Shown here piece after piece: positions 38,700-49,688 of a stretch of DNA of 64,000 nucleotides. Location of the stretch: NCBI GenBank assembly GCA_013400975.1, contig WBMZ01014034.1, positions 1 through 64,000 of the forward strand. The letters are read 5' to 3'. The DNA comes from Atrichornis clamosus. Taxonomy: Eukaryota > Chordata > Aves > Passeriformes > Menuridae. Each line of letters starts with the position of its first letter. Positions within the stretch are counted from its first letter, which is position 1. Position numbers and translations under genes: made by a program. Under the pieces are notes generated by a model. It was not told where the DNA came from, did no database searches, and saw only the letters and a program-made list of their open reading frames with translations.

Positions 38700-39227
38700 G
38701 CCCTCACAGTGCTGGGCTGTGCACTGGTAGCTGGAAAGGTGTTGGTGACACATCAGTGTTCTGGACACTGCTGAGCTGGGCGGGCACAGCATGGAGGCTG
38801 TGTCTCCACTGTGCCCCACTGAAGGCCAATAGACTGGGGCTGGGTGGGAGGTTGGAGGGGACACAGCTGGGACGCTGATCCAAAGGGATACTCTGGTCTC
38901 CATGGTGTCATGCTCAGAAATAAAATCTAAGAGAAAGAAGGTAGGGAGCATTCATTATTAAGTCTTTTGTCTTCTGAAGCAGCACTATGGGTACCAAATC
39001 CCTGCTTCCAAGGAAGCAGCTGAACATCACCTGCTGATGGGAAGGAGAAAATAAATATTCATTTTAAAAAGCCCCAAACCCTTCTACACACAGCCTTTGC
39101 TTTATTTCTTTAATCTGCCTTTATCTCAAACCACTAGGTCTTATTTTCTCCTTCTTTCCTGCTGAAGGATAGGTGTGAGACAGTGGCTTGGTGGGCACTG
39201 GTCACCAGCCAAGGTCAACCTACCCAA
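38700..39227 (+). mobile_element. Solo LTR of an ERVL-type endogenous retrovirus, copy 3 (diverged subfamily)
   Basis: About 530 bp in the same orientation as the other two LTRs. The shared core starts with 'ggacacagctgggacgctga' at about 38858. It continues through 'ccaaagggatactctggtct', 'ggtgtcatgctcagaaat', 'cttttgtcttctgaag' and 'gaacatcacctgctgatggg' to 'cctttatctcaaaccac' near 39118, and ends around 39227. The first 160 bases differ from copies 1 and 2 and have their own 'ggtgttggtgacacatcagt' block, so this is a separate subfamily. The 5' boundary is uncertain and may lie up to 50 bases upstream. No retroviral genes flank it. Confidence 0.78.
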
Positions 39228-39484
39228 GTTGTAAATGGGAGTTATTAGGAAACAGACATCCGTTCAGGGAAGCCCCAGTAAGATCCATTCTTCACCATAC
39301 ATGCATTATCATTATTTGGAAAATACAGAATTGTACTGCTAAAGCTCCTGAATGAAAAAAATCTAGGAGAATAAATAATGAAGATAAAGATTTTTCCTTC
39401 ATAAATAATGAAGAAAATAGGTTATGAAAATTTAGGCACTTTGGTCTCTTGGAACTGTGGCACAGGATAATTATTTCCCAGTGT
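39228..39484. repeat. Spacer with a 30-base tandem duplication
   Basis: The 14-mer ataaataatgaaga occurs at 39371 and again at 39401, so the intervening 30 bases look like one tandem duplication. No gene seen. The rest may be the decayed upstream part of the old CR1 that follows. Confidence 0.5.
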
Positions 39485-40175
39485 TGCCCAATACAAAGTC
39501 AGAGGCCATAAAAAAAAAAAAAATCAGGTATACATACAGGACTGGAAATATGTTCTTGGAAGCAGGGAGTGTGAAAAGGACCTAGAGGTCAGGGGAGTTA
39601 ATCTGATGAAAATGAGCGGCTAAAGATAACACTGTGGCAAAAAGGTTAATGAGACCACTCCATGAATCCCCAAGATGAAATGAGAAGTTATAGAGAGATT
39701 AAATTACTGTATTGTTGGGTTTTGCACTGACCCCTCTCTATTAGGATCATTTCTGATATTTAGTGAAGAGTTCAATATATATTATCCTGTTATAAAATGG
39801 GAGAAGATTTAGAGAACAACTAAGAGAATGATTAATGAACTGGAAAACATGCTATAAAGAAGGAGTAAATTAGTTCCATGTATTTAGTTTATCAAAGAGA
39901 AGATGAGGGGGTCAATGTCTGTTTGGTGAACAAGATGAAACAATGCATTCTCCAACCTAACTGGCAAAATAAAACTGGAATCTTCGTCAGACAAAATAAG
40001 GCTGGAAACATGAACATGTTGTTGAAACAAGAATTGTTTGGTTTTAATGCAGTTTACCAAGGGATTCTTCACCAGTGGTAAATTTGAAATCAGGATTAGG
40101 TTTTGTTTCTAAAAGCTATCTTCCTGTTGAGATCAATCTTCTGCAGTCAGAAGCTATCTATTGGGTCTGCAAAGC
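39485..40175 (+). mobile_element. Ancient L3-like CR1 LINE, 3' part, forward
   Basis: About 690 bp matching the end of ORF2 and the 3' UTR of the turtle/crocodilian-like CR1. Landmarks in order are 'tggaagcagggagtgtgaaa' (39558), 'aggacctagaggtcagg', 'aacactgtggcaaaaaggtt' (39628), 'actggaaaacatgctataaa' (39839), 'tatttagtttatcaaagaga' (39881), 'gtttaccaagggattcttca' (40052) and 'agtcagaagctatctattgg' (40145). About 110 bp between the 'gcaaaaagg' and 'ggaaaacatg' blocks are poorly aligned. An A-run at 39510-39523 probably grew inside the copy. A 67-codon frame at 39878-40081 is a remnant of the LINE ORF. Inactive. Confidence 0.87.
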
Positions 40176-40377
40176 ATGAAACATTTTTTTGTGTCTCAGA
40201 GAGATATAAATATTAGATCAAAGCTTTAGTACATACTAGAACTGGAGATGTTTTATGCAAACATTTTTTCTGAATTCCTTATTTTTCTGTATCTCAGCTC
40301 TATTAATGTCCCCTTTGTCTGATGATTTATAACAATTCATTTTGTTTTCTGTGATATGAATGCTTATTAAAAAGGTA

Positions 40378-40463
40378 CCTCATATATATATATATATATN
40401 NNNNNNNNNNNNNNNNNNNNNNNNNNNNNNNNNNTATATGTATACCCATATATATATATGAGG
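40378..40463. repeat. (TA)n inverted repeat flanking a 35-base assembly gap
   Basis: The left arm cctcatatatatatat (40378-40393) is the exact reverse complement of the right arm at 40448-40463. Between them lie further TA repeats and a run of 35 N (40400-40434). The real length of the gap is not given by the sequence. A TA-rich hairpin of this kind is difficult to sequence, which probably explains the gap. Confidence 0.9.
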
Positions 40464-41527
40464 AAATGTATTTACAGAAATGTCTCTATTTACTAACTGC
40501 TACTTTCCTGGGAATCTTGAGCTTTTCCCGCCATTTCAAAGATGATGAAGTTTAAGGAGAGAAGAATAAAGAGAAGGAGAAAGATAATTTGGAGAAGCAC
40601 ATTATGAACAGCAAAATAAACAATTGCAACAGACTAAAACCAAACAGCATAGAGACTTAAATATGCCTCATGTAGTACTGTCTAGTGATGATGAATACAT
40701 TTACAGGTGTGCACTTCCATTTTGAAAAATCCCGAAATCTTTATTTAATTATATGATCTTTATCTTATTACTCCCCTTACAACTTTCTTTGACTTCACTT
40801 TTCCTTTTCAGCTCTTCTCAATTATAAAGAAGGAATCTTAAAAAAAAGGAAGAGACATAAAATTCAGTGGAAAAAAATCATTTACATGTGACTTAGTTGA
40901 TCCCCAGTCTCAACTGGGCAAGAGGGCAAAGAAACATTTATTTATGAAATTGGAAAAAATGGTAAGAGACCCAATTCTGAGATGATCAGAAGCAACTGAT
41001 TAATTTAATTTTGAAGCAATGACTACTAGAATTAATTTTGCTAATTTTTCATAATAAAAATTGACTGGAATACAGGGCTAACCTTTTTCCCTTTCAGATC
41101 AACAGAAAGATTCCTAATAATGTAAGTAGGAGGTGACTATGACAATGTTAACATGGTCTGCGTTAAATTTATCTTAATGCCTTTATGGAGGCCAAAAAAG
41201 AATATTTTGAAATGAAAACACTGAAGTCTTGAGTAGCTTCTAAGTAAGTTATCATCTTTGGAAGTTAGTAATTGACTATTTTATTGCAATGTTTCAAACG
41301 ACATCACCACAGAAAGTAAAAAATTACCTTGGGTGGCCATGGCGTGGAGATCCAAGCAGGCTTTGTTAGCTTTTCCCTATCAATACAACGAGTGTGGTCA
41401 CAGTCATACCCATTAATCTTTCATACCCTTGATCCCAGATAAATTTTAAAATGGACATACTTTAAGTTGTGGTTGCTTTGCTTTTCAAAATGTGGAATTA
41501 GGTTTTCTCAGAAGCTGGAGTCATCAT
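40464..41527. other. Unassigned AT-rich sequence
   Basis: No exon, RNA gene or recognisable repeat. Confidence 0.5.
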
Positions 41528-41680
41528 CATAGAATCATCATAGAAGTGCTTGAGTAGAAAGAGACCTTAAAGATCATCCAGTTCCACCCCTGCCACTAGG
41601 CCAGGTTGCTCAGAGCCCCATCCAACCTGGCCTTCAACACTTTTGGGAATGTGGCATCCACAGTATCTGAGATATACTTG
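41528..41680 (-). mobile_element. CR1 LINE 3' end, short
   Basis: The reverse complement of the CR1 terminus. 'catagaatcatcatagaag' is followed by 'gagaccttaaagatcatcca', 'ccaggttgctcagagcccca', 'tccaacctggccttcaacac' and 'gtggcatccacag'. About 150 bp remain, and similarity stops near 41680. Confidence 0.92.
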
Positions 41681-43299
41681 TCAGATGTCCCATATACTCC
41701 TAATGAGACTAAAACTGGTCTCTTATGATCTATTTCCTGGAAAATCTTCATCTGTAAATACTGACTACCACAAATTTCTAAATGGAGGAATTTACTGAAC
41801 TCATGTGTAAATATTTATTTTCTCTTCCACTAGTGATACGTTGCATAATGGAAGGTTATAGCTTGAGAGATTCTGCAGGCTACAATTAATCTTCTGATAA
41901 CGCACGTGAAAGTTTCTCATCCAAAATTATTTCCTTTTTACCAAATTAAAAAATCTCATTGATACTGGTGTCTTATTATCAATCATGGCTGTAGTCTGGG
42001 AACATAAATGTGGCATTCATTTACAACTTTCTGATACTTTGGTCCAAGAACATCATGAGCAGTACAGATGGCATTATTTGCTCCACAGCTCATCTCCTTG
42101 ACATGTTCTGGATCTGTACTCAATTTCACTGATGGGTGTCTTTGTGGAAAGGTTATGTTCTGCCAGCATATTTACAAATGCCCCTTATGCCTTTGCAATG
42201 ACTGAAAACTGATTAGTATGGTGAACCTCTGTGCCTGCTTCAGCTCAGTAGTCCAATTCACCGAATATAAGGAAAGGTTATGCCCTTTGCCACTAATATG
42301 TTCCACAGATTTGTGGAATAGAGCCGGAAGAGGAATTCTTTTTTTTTTTTCCCATAGGAAAATAAAGTTTGAAAGTTCAAAAGACTGTGGAAAACAATGC
42401 TTTTACATGGTATTCAATCCGATGATCTGCACTTGTGTCCTTGTTTTCCAGAATGTCTTCAAGACAGCAGTATATAAATGGGAAGATAAGGAAAAGCAGA
42501 TCAGGACAAGACAGCAAGCTAGGGGGAAAAAACCCCAACGTAAAACAGCCCTGATATGAATTAGATTGCAATCAGCTAAATAAAATTTTTTTCCTACCAA
42601 ATTCATGTTTCTGATTCTTGGTCTTCCATATTGTGCTGTCATTCTTTTGTAGTGGTATCAAAGACACTAGAAGCACTTTCAAATACAAACAGAACAAACC
42701 CCAGCTTTACAGCTGTGTGTTACAGCCTGGAATCCAAATCTGGCTTCTGTGTGAATCTTCTATAGACAAAAGTATCTATGCTTGGGAACATCTTGTAATT
42801 TAATAGTTGCATTTTTAGAGAAATAATGAATCCTGTTTCGTTCTTTGAAAGATCTTCTTGAAAAGATTGTAGCCCTGAAGAAAATTTCAGACTATCTGCA
42901 GCCAGTCTGCTATTTTGAGCTGCAAAGTATTTCTTTTTAAAACTTAAAAGGACATGAGGAGGGAAGAACCATCCCCTCATTAATTTGTTTATGAAAGAAC
43001 TCTACTTTAGTAGCAAGGTTTGCTTATTCTATTCTCTTATTCTCTCACATTTATTTTCAAAATGAGAATGCAGCTATAGGTCCTGGTTATTTAACATATG
43101 CCTAAGAAGATGTAAGCCATGCCTCTCATATCCTGTGCTCAGGAAGCCTTAACCTCCAGCGTTTGCTTGTATCCAGATTTTCCAATATTGCTGTTAACTT
43201 GTTCCTATGTTTGAATTGAATTTTTCATTTCACTTATGAGAAATTTTATTTTCCCCTTCCTTCCTTGCTTCTCTTCTTCCTTCCTTCTCCCTCACACAT
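41681..43299. other. Unassigned sequence
   Basis: No exon seen. Frames of up to 113 codons (plus, 42218-42559) have no recognisable domain. Confidence 0.45.
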
Positions 43300-43322
43300 T
43301 TTTCTTTCTTTCTTTCTTTCTT

Positions 43323-43359
<37 letters not shown>

Positions 43360-43432
43360 TTCTCTTTCTCTTTCTCTTTTTCTTTCTCTTTCTTTTTCTC
43401 TTTCTCTTTCTCTTTCTCTTTTTTTTCTTCTT
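43300..43432. repeat. Polypyrimidine microsatellite, (TTTC)n and (TTTCTC)n
   Basis: About 130 bases of nearly pure T and C on the plus strand. It starts as seven TTTC units and shifts to a CTTTCT hexamer with interruptions. The long low-complexity frames over it (43230-43496 minus; 43236-43475 and 43265-43573 plus) are repeat translations, not genes. Such mirror-type purine/pyrimidine tracts can form triplex DNA. Confidence 0.96.
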
Positions 43433-46044
43433 GTTCATCTCTCTGTGTGTCTCCATCTCTCATCTCAATTTTTAGGAAACAGAAAAGACTTAACACGTGT
43501 CAGTGATGACCCTTTTGTTTGTGGGAATAGAACCCTTCATAGGGTTTTTGAAGAGGCAAGACAAAGACCTTAGGATGGACGCAGCTCATTCCTGATCCCT
43601 GTGGTGCTACTGAAAATGCTGAGTGTCTTTTTAAAACTGAATAGACCTAGACAGGCATAGAGGCGTAGAACACTAGGGATTACCTCAAAAGGTAGGGTCA
43701 GAGAAAAGATAAGGTTTATAAAACATACAGATTAAAGAAAAAAGAATAAGATTAAGGAGAGACACTCTTACAAATCAGTACAGTCAGGAGTGAGACTGCT
43801 GCATTCTTCTCACTGAAAAGCTAACCCTCCCTTTATTCAGAAATGTTCAAAGTAATAAACAGTGCCTTGAACTCCTCTAGCCTCCTTTCTTTTAACCTTA
43901 TCCTTCTAGCACACCCCATGTTATGTCCACCAGGGACATCTTTGACTCTTTCAAAAGCAAGTGGCTCAATTAAAAAAAAAAGCAGCATTTGCCACACAGC
44001 CCACTCAGTCCCGCAGCCTCCTTTAATCCAATCTAAACTGAGAGCATTCATTTATATCTCTGCTTGGTCACAATGGAACATATTGATTATCAATACAGGG
44101 ACCACATTTTCAAACCAGGTCAACTGTAGGGTTCACTGAGTACAATTGTGACACTGTTTTAAAAGAACCCTGCTCTGTGGCATTTATGGCCATGCCCTCA
44201 ATAGGTTTTGTTTCCAGGGCCTTTCCAGTTACCTTTACTGTAGGCCCTTTACTTGTCTGACCCAAAGGGCAGCGGTGCTGGGCTAACTGGGAACTGTCTT
44301 CTGTTCTGCCATTTCACTAGCATAGTGAGGCTGTAATTCATGAGTAAGCAGCTAATAATGCCACCAAACCCAGAAATACATATAATTAGAAAAAAGGAGC
44401 AATAAATTATACTAATTTTTTATTCAATTGCTCACTTTTAAATTCAATAGCAAGAAGAAATAATAAGTATTTGCTAGCTCACACCATTAAATAACATTTT
44501 TAATGTTTTTAAGTGCCTTAAGGAAAATTGGAAACAAAGACATGAATCTTTTATTGATGAGCTTTGGATATGTACTTTTGTCATGTGTTCTTTAAATGCT
44601 ATGAAGTTCCTCAGTCTGTTCTATATGATGTAGTTAGCAATGCTTCTTAATCAGTACTACCAATGTTTTAACACAACAATCATAAATTGCACTGTAGTTC
44701 CTTTGAGGGTAAGGCTGTGGCCTAAACTGAGGCTTGCTCAAATTTTCAAAATAAAAACCCACAAAAGTGAACCTGATTGTGAACCTCTTTTCCTTAGCCT
44801 TTTCCAACTATACTCCTGGACAAAATATTTTAGTAGAGAAACAAATCAAGGCAGAAAAAAAAACCACCTGAATTTGCAAAATGTGAACAGGAAAAGATTA
44901 TGTGTATTTTAGTTTTCACCTGTCTGATTTGACGGCTCCTCAAACACAGCTGGATATTGTAGAATTACACAGTTGTTGACAGAGATAGAGTAAATTTAGG
45001 CAAGCATGAAGCATTAATATCTGATGAAGTTTGGAACACAGTAATGTTATTTTATACCCTTATGGTTTTGTTATCATTGTCATCTTTTTGAGACAGTGTT
45101 TTGATGATGTAGTAGCAGCTATGTGATGCAATGTGAAAGTGTTTTCATACTTCTCTACTACTTGATTTCTGCTGGGTTTACGGCTTTGTCCTCATGACTT
45201 CTGTTTTTAATGAATGAAAATCTCCTCCTTCCTTTCTATATGAGAGCCTGTGGCTCAGACTGTAACAACAGGCATTCCCTAGTCCATTTTCAGTATTTTT
45301 GAAATGTGTCCCTAATTTAATAATTTCTCAGAATTTGTGACATCTGGAATCTGGAGAGGTTCCAATTCTAATTCAGACACCTTATTTTAGTATTCTACAA
45401 ATGCTTTACGTGTCTAAGTTTATGACTGCCCATGCTGTGATCTGTACTCAGTTCACTGACCCTTTCACAGTGTCCATCCATTCCATATGTCCGTGTCCTG
45501 ATGTCTAGTGAAGAAATGGATGAGAAAGTAATTGGTCATCTTCGAAAAGCAGATATTTAGAGACATCTCAATACAGAATGGATCCTTCTTATGTCACTTT
45601 AGTCATCTTGCAAGTTTGGCAGCCTGTATAAACCATTTGGCTGTTCTCTTGGAATGGATGGGAAATGATAAACCGCCACAAATATGTGTCTAGAGTTGGG
45701 ACCAGTAAGATGGATCCCATTAATGACTGAAGAATCTCAGAGTACCCATACTATATCTTGATACAATAGCCCTAAAATGCCCCACAAACCAAAAGATTTT
45801 CATGTCAATTTAGCATTAAAATTCTAATTAGAAAATTTAGAATTTTTTTTTAAAAAAAGCCTTTTCCTTGTCCTAAATTTGACAGTTTGTAGATTCTTGC
45901 AATATTCAGGGGCTGTTTAGAACAAAGCAAACTAATTGACACACTTTAGTTCCAGATTACTTATTCCTTAATTATAAAATGGACACTCCACAAGGAAAAC
46001 TACTAGCACCAAAATGGTGCAGAAAAGCACTTAAGAAAAAAGTA
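43433..46044. other. Unassigned sequence
   Basis: No exon or classifiable repeat seen. A complementary pair of frames at 43833-44139 has no recognisable domain. Confidence 0.45.
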
Positions 46045-47745
46045 AGGCTGATAGGTGAGGGAAGTTTTTAGAAATTGTGTTAGATACCTGAAGAAATGAA
46101 GTTTTGCACTGTCAAAATGTATTTTCTTCAGTTAAAAATCAATCCTGGCTAAGAGGGAGGTGAAGTCCACGGTGAAAAAATAATGGGAAAAGTATGGAGC
46201 CTGATAGCAATGAATAAATTCAGTATTAGATAATGGAGAGAACTGATAAAGAAAACTGAAGCGGTCAGTTGAAAATCTATGGGTAATAGGGCAAAGATAA
46301 CAAGAAGTTCTTTAAACAGGAACAAAATGCTTACAGTTTTGTAGAACTATAGATGACAAAATTGTTAAACTTGGTAGAGAAAATGCAAAATTAAGTAAAT
46401 ACCTGTTTTCTAAAAGAAGAATGAAATATATTTTCTCTCACTTCTGAGAAAAAGCGATAAACAGCAGCAATAAATATTTTCAAATCTACAGAATTAGATA
46501 ATTCACTGTCAAGAAAATTACTTGTCTGTGGAGCTGCCTGGATTTTTTTTTTTTTTTTGAAGTCTCTATATTCTTAGGAACTTTCAGAATCTTAAAAAAA
46601 TAGACATAGGCTAACATTAACAAATAGTGACTTAACCGGCCTTGAAAACAATTTACTAGTTAGCCCAAACTTCATCCATGAAAAATTTCTTGGATGAATT
46701 GAACTAAGATTAAAATTACAATTGATGCCAGTCAATGCAACATTATGGAAATTTTTTTTTTAAAGATCCAGTGTCTTCATGAGGCTGTAAAATATTTTCA
46801 TAAAGCAACTATCCTGCTGAAACAAACCTAGATGTTTTATAGTTTCAGAGGCATTGCGTGCAGCTGGCAGATGTGACACAGCATCCATGGGTGCAGCCAG
46901 GTGTGCTGCCTGAGGTATCTGAAATCGCACAGAAATCCTGTGTCTAAACAGCTGGGTTGTCCCCTGGTGACCACTGAGTGGGATTCATCTGCCTCACTAA
47001 AGGTATCCAAGAATTAAGATTCCTTTTAAAGTCAACAGAGAAAATATGCTCCTTGCCATGTGTGTCAGGTGAAATTCCTTTCATAGTGTGAGGTGAAACA
47101 TCACTGTAGGATGCTGGATTTCCCCCTGTCAGCTATGGGGAAAGAGAGTGAAACTGGAATTAGAGGATAGCGATCCAAAGAAGTGCAAAAAGAATACTGA
47201 CAACCTGGAAAAAGTTTGGGAAAGATTTATTGAAGCATTTCAGGGTTTTGGAAAAGATACTTTGTAGTGTGAAACTAAAGAAGTGCAATCAATTTTGTTT
47301 GTCCGGAAAGGTCAAGAGATGGCTACCTATGATTACATCTGAAGAAGAAGTATTTGATCATAGAAGGCTCTTTTATCTTCCAAAAAAAAAAGAAAAAGAA
47401 AAAAAAAAGAAAAAGGAAGAAAAATCCCACAGCATAAAATCCAACAGTTGCAACTTAAACTAGCAGAAAGTAAGTGTAGAAATTAGCGTGCACATTATTT
47501 ACAATGCAGGAAGCTGTATGGGGGAAGCTGTGTGACTGCCATAGTTAGTGACTGCAAAAGCTTATCTTGGGGTATAGAGGCTTTTCATCGCCTTGAGTGC
47601 ATATCTAAGCAATGTGCTACCATGCAAAGCAGAGAGATGAGCTTGGTTAAATTCCTGGTGAGATTCTGTGGCCTGGGATGCACCAAGCAACAGACTGAAT
47701 ACTCACAGTTATTCATCCTGGCTTTGAAATGTATAATTTCAAAAA
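46045..47745 (+). mobile_element. Ancient L3-like CR1 LINE in two blocks, forward
   Basis: Block one (46045-46765) matches ORF2 between the endonuclease and reverse transcriptase and into the latter. Landmarks are 'aaaaatcaatcctggctaag' (46135), 'agagggaggtgaagtcc', 'atagcaatgaataaattcag' (46204), 'gagagaactgataaagaaaa', 'gaaaatctatgggtaatagg' and 'attgatgccagtcaatgcaa' (46721). Block two (about 47150-47745) is the 3' part: 'acaacctggaaaaagtttgg' (47199), 'gtgtgaaactaaagaagtgc' (47267), 'catctgaagaagaagtattt' (47336), then an A-rich insert (47381-47424), 'agcataaaatccaacagttg' (47432) and the 3' end 'ggtgagattctgtggcctgg' (47658). Most of the reverse transcriptase core is missing or unrecognisable between the blocks (46766-47150). 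Both blocks share strand and order, so they are probably one insertion with an internal deletion or replacement. Confidence 0.83.
47381..47424. repeat. A-rich microsatellite inside the old CR1
   Basis: A run of A with scattered G sits between two recognisable CR1 blocks. It was probably expanded from a short A tract within the element. Confidence 0.75.
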
Positions 47746-49145
47746 CAGTTTTCATAGGGTAGAAAGGTAGCATTGTACATTTATCAGTGTTGCTCCCAAT
47801 TCCGAAGAGGCCTGGGAGAAATTATTAACTAAAGCCAAAAAGAAAGTGAAAAATGGGGGAAATGATAAAGAGGGAAAGTGAAAAATAGTTGTACAGAATT
47901 TTTACTCCCACTGCCATCCATTTGTTCAAAATTTGGTTTTGCAACTAAAATGTAGGTTTTGATGTTTTTTAAATTTCTTTAAGGTTTTGGAAATATATAT
48001 ATAATATTTAATTTTATATATTTTTTATTTACCTGACACTTTTTTCTCTCTCTTTTTAACCTTAACTTTCTTAACAAAAAACAAACTTTGCCTGAAACTA
48101 AAATGAAAAGTACATTTTCCTTTTTCTTCATGACATTATGCACAGAAAAATAACAAAATAATATACTGACATTTTTTTCAAAGTTTGCAAAAATTTGCGA
48201 GCTGTCCTAAATAAATACAAACTCGTGTCCTAGCATTTAATGATTAAATTATATTCACGATACTTGTGTACTTTTACAGTTTTTCCAGTTCCAATTTCTT
48301 TTCCAGAAAAATAATTTACCATAGGTTTATATTCACAAAGAATTGTTTCTTTACATACAGCAGCTGCTGCCAAAATGCTTTTATAAATGAGACCATTTAA
48401 TAAAATAGCATCTCAGAGGAGGCTGTTTCCTTTGGGTACCTGGGAATGCAGGCGGCCTTAGCCCAGTTGGTATTATGTCTAGAACATTTATATATATTTT
48501 TTGCTTGCTGTTTACAGCTTTTTTTATTAGCTTGTCTTTTTTTTTCAGTGCACAGGTTTGTGGAGCAAGCAGCTGTTCATTTGTTTTGTCAGTAATGGAA
48601 AGAAGACTTGAACAGCTGATGACAGGTAATTTGGGATGATGTTCAAGTTCTTATAATAGAACTGTGTAGAAGGCTATCACTTTATCTTACAGTGTCTGTA
48701 TATGTGTGACAAGACTTTCAGAACAGAAGAAGAAATTTGCACTTTACAGGGTAAATAATAAAACATGAGAAAATAGACAGAGATGTTAAGAATGACGTAT
48801 AGAAAAACTACATGCAGGAAGCCATTTCTGGTGCACAACAAGGTGTTTTGCTGGTTGTATGCTGCTGGAATTTTTGATAAGAGTTCATGACTTTCATGTG
48901 TGGGCACCTCTTCTATCAGTTTTTAATACAAATCTGGAGCATGCTCAGAATATATGTTTTTCTTTATTGTAAAATGAGGAATGATACCTAATGATGGGAT
49001 TTCGGCAATTTCTAGGCAAATTTAGTTTGCTTGTGTTCTGTCCAGTTGGAGCCTCATTTCCTCTTGTCATTCACTCTCTGGAGAGTTCTCTTCTGAGAAG
49101 AGAAATCTGGCAGTTCTTTGACAGCTTCTGAATGTTTCCAGTAAA
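47746..49145. other. Unassigned sequence
   Basis: No exon seen. Mostly AT-rich, with T-runs and a short TA run at about 47995-48003. Positions 48290-48475 are compositionally less AT-rich and might be conserved. Confidence 0.45.
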
Positions 49146-49688
49146 TCATCCCCACATGTTCATGGGTGTCTGCTGTTCTACACCTACTTCCATGAAGGAA
49201 TTTTTATTTCTGTCATTTCTCAAGGGAAACTGTTCCTCCATGGCTTCCTGGAAATTGCAGTTGTAGTAATTACAGTTGTCTGCTTCTTCTACCTTTCCTG
49301 ACCTTGAAAGTACCTTTTTGTGTACCCATCCTGTCCTCTGCTGCATTTCTCTGTCACTGGCAACCTTCTCACTGCCTGTCCTGCCCAGAGTTCAGGGAGT
49401 TCCCTGTTACCTCCGTTACAGCAGTATTTGGCTCCCTGCTGCCACTTTTTAATTCGTTCTGTCAGCTTTCCTACCACTGCTGGCTTCAGAAGTTTATTTG
49501 CTGTAGGCAACAGAGAGTCCACATATGGAGTGCCTGGAGATGCTGTCCTGGCTGCTGCCCATGCCTTCTGTTAGTGTGTGTCTCCAGTTGTTCGGTTGCT
49601 TCTTAACTTGCTCATGAAGCTGTGAAAAAGCTCTTTTTCCATAGCTATCCCCAAACATTTGCATTGCAGATGGAGCGTCGGTCATCAC
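49146..49688 (-). pseudogene. Possible decayed coding sequence of unknown family
   Basis: Three minus-strand open frames overlap end to end: 49494-49688, 49289-49522 and 49146-49346. They lie in reading frames that alternate (first and third the same). This is what a coding stretch of about 180 codons with two frameshifts would look like. The block is richer in G+C than its flanks. The predicted pieces are polar, rich in Gln, Lys, Arg and Gly, with no domain I recognise; a retroviral relic or a single-copy pseudogene are both possible. Overlap of chance frames in a GC-richer patch is the simplest alternative. Confidence 0.2.

Noticed and set aside
43230..43573. Long low-complexity open frames on both strands
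   Set aside because: They are translations of the TTTC/TTTCTC microsatellite.
48459..48470. Perfect match to the internal A-box of tRNA promoters (tagcccagttgg)
   Set aside because: No B-box follows at tRNA distance and the surrounding sequence does not fold as a cloverleaf. It is a chance match or a remnant too short to call.
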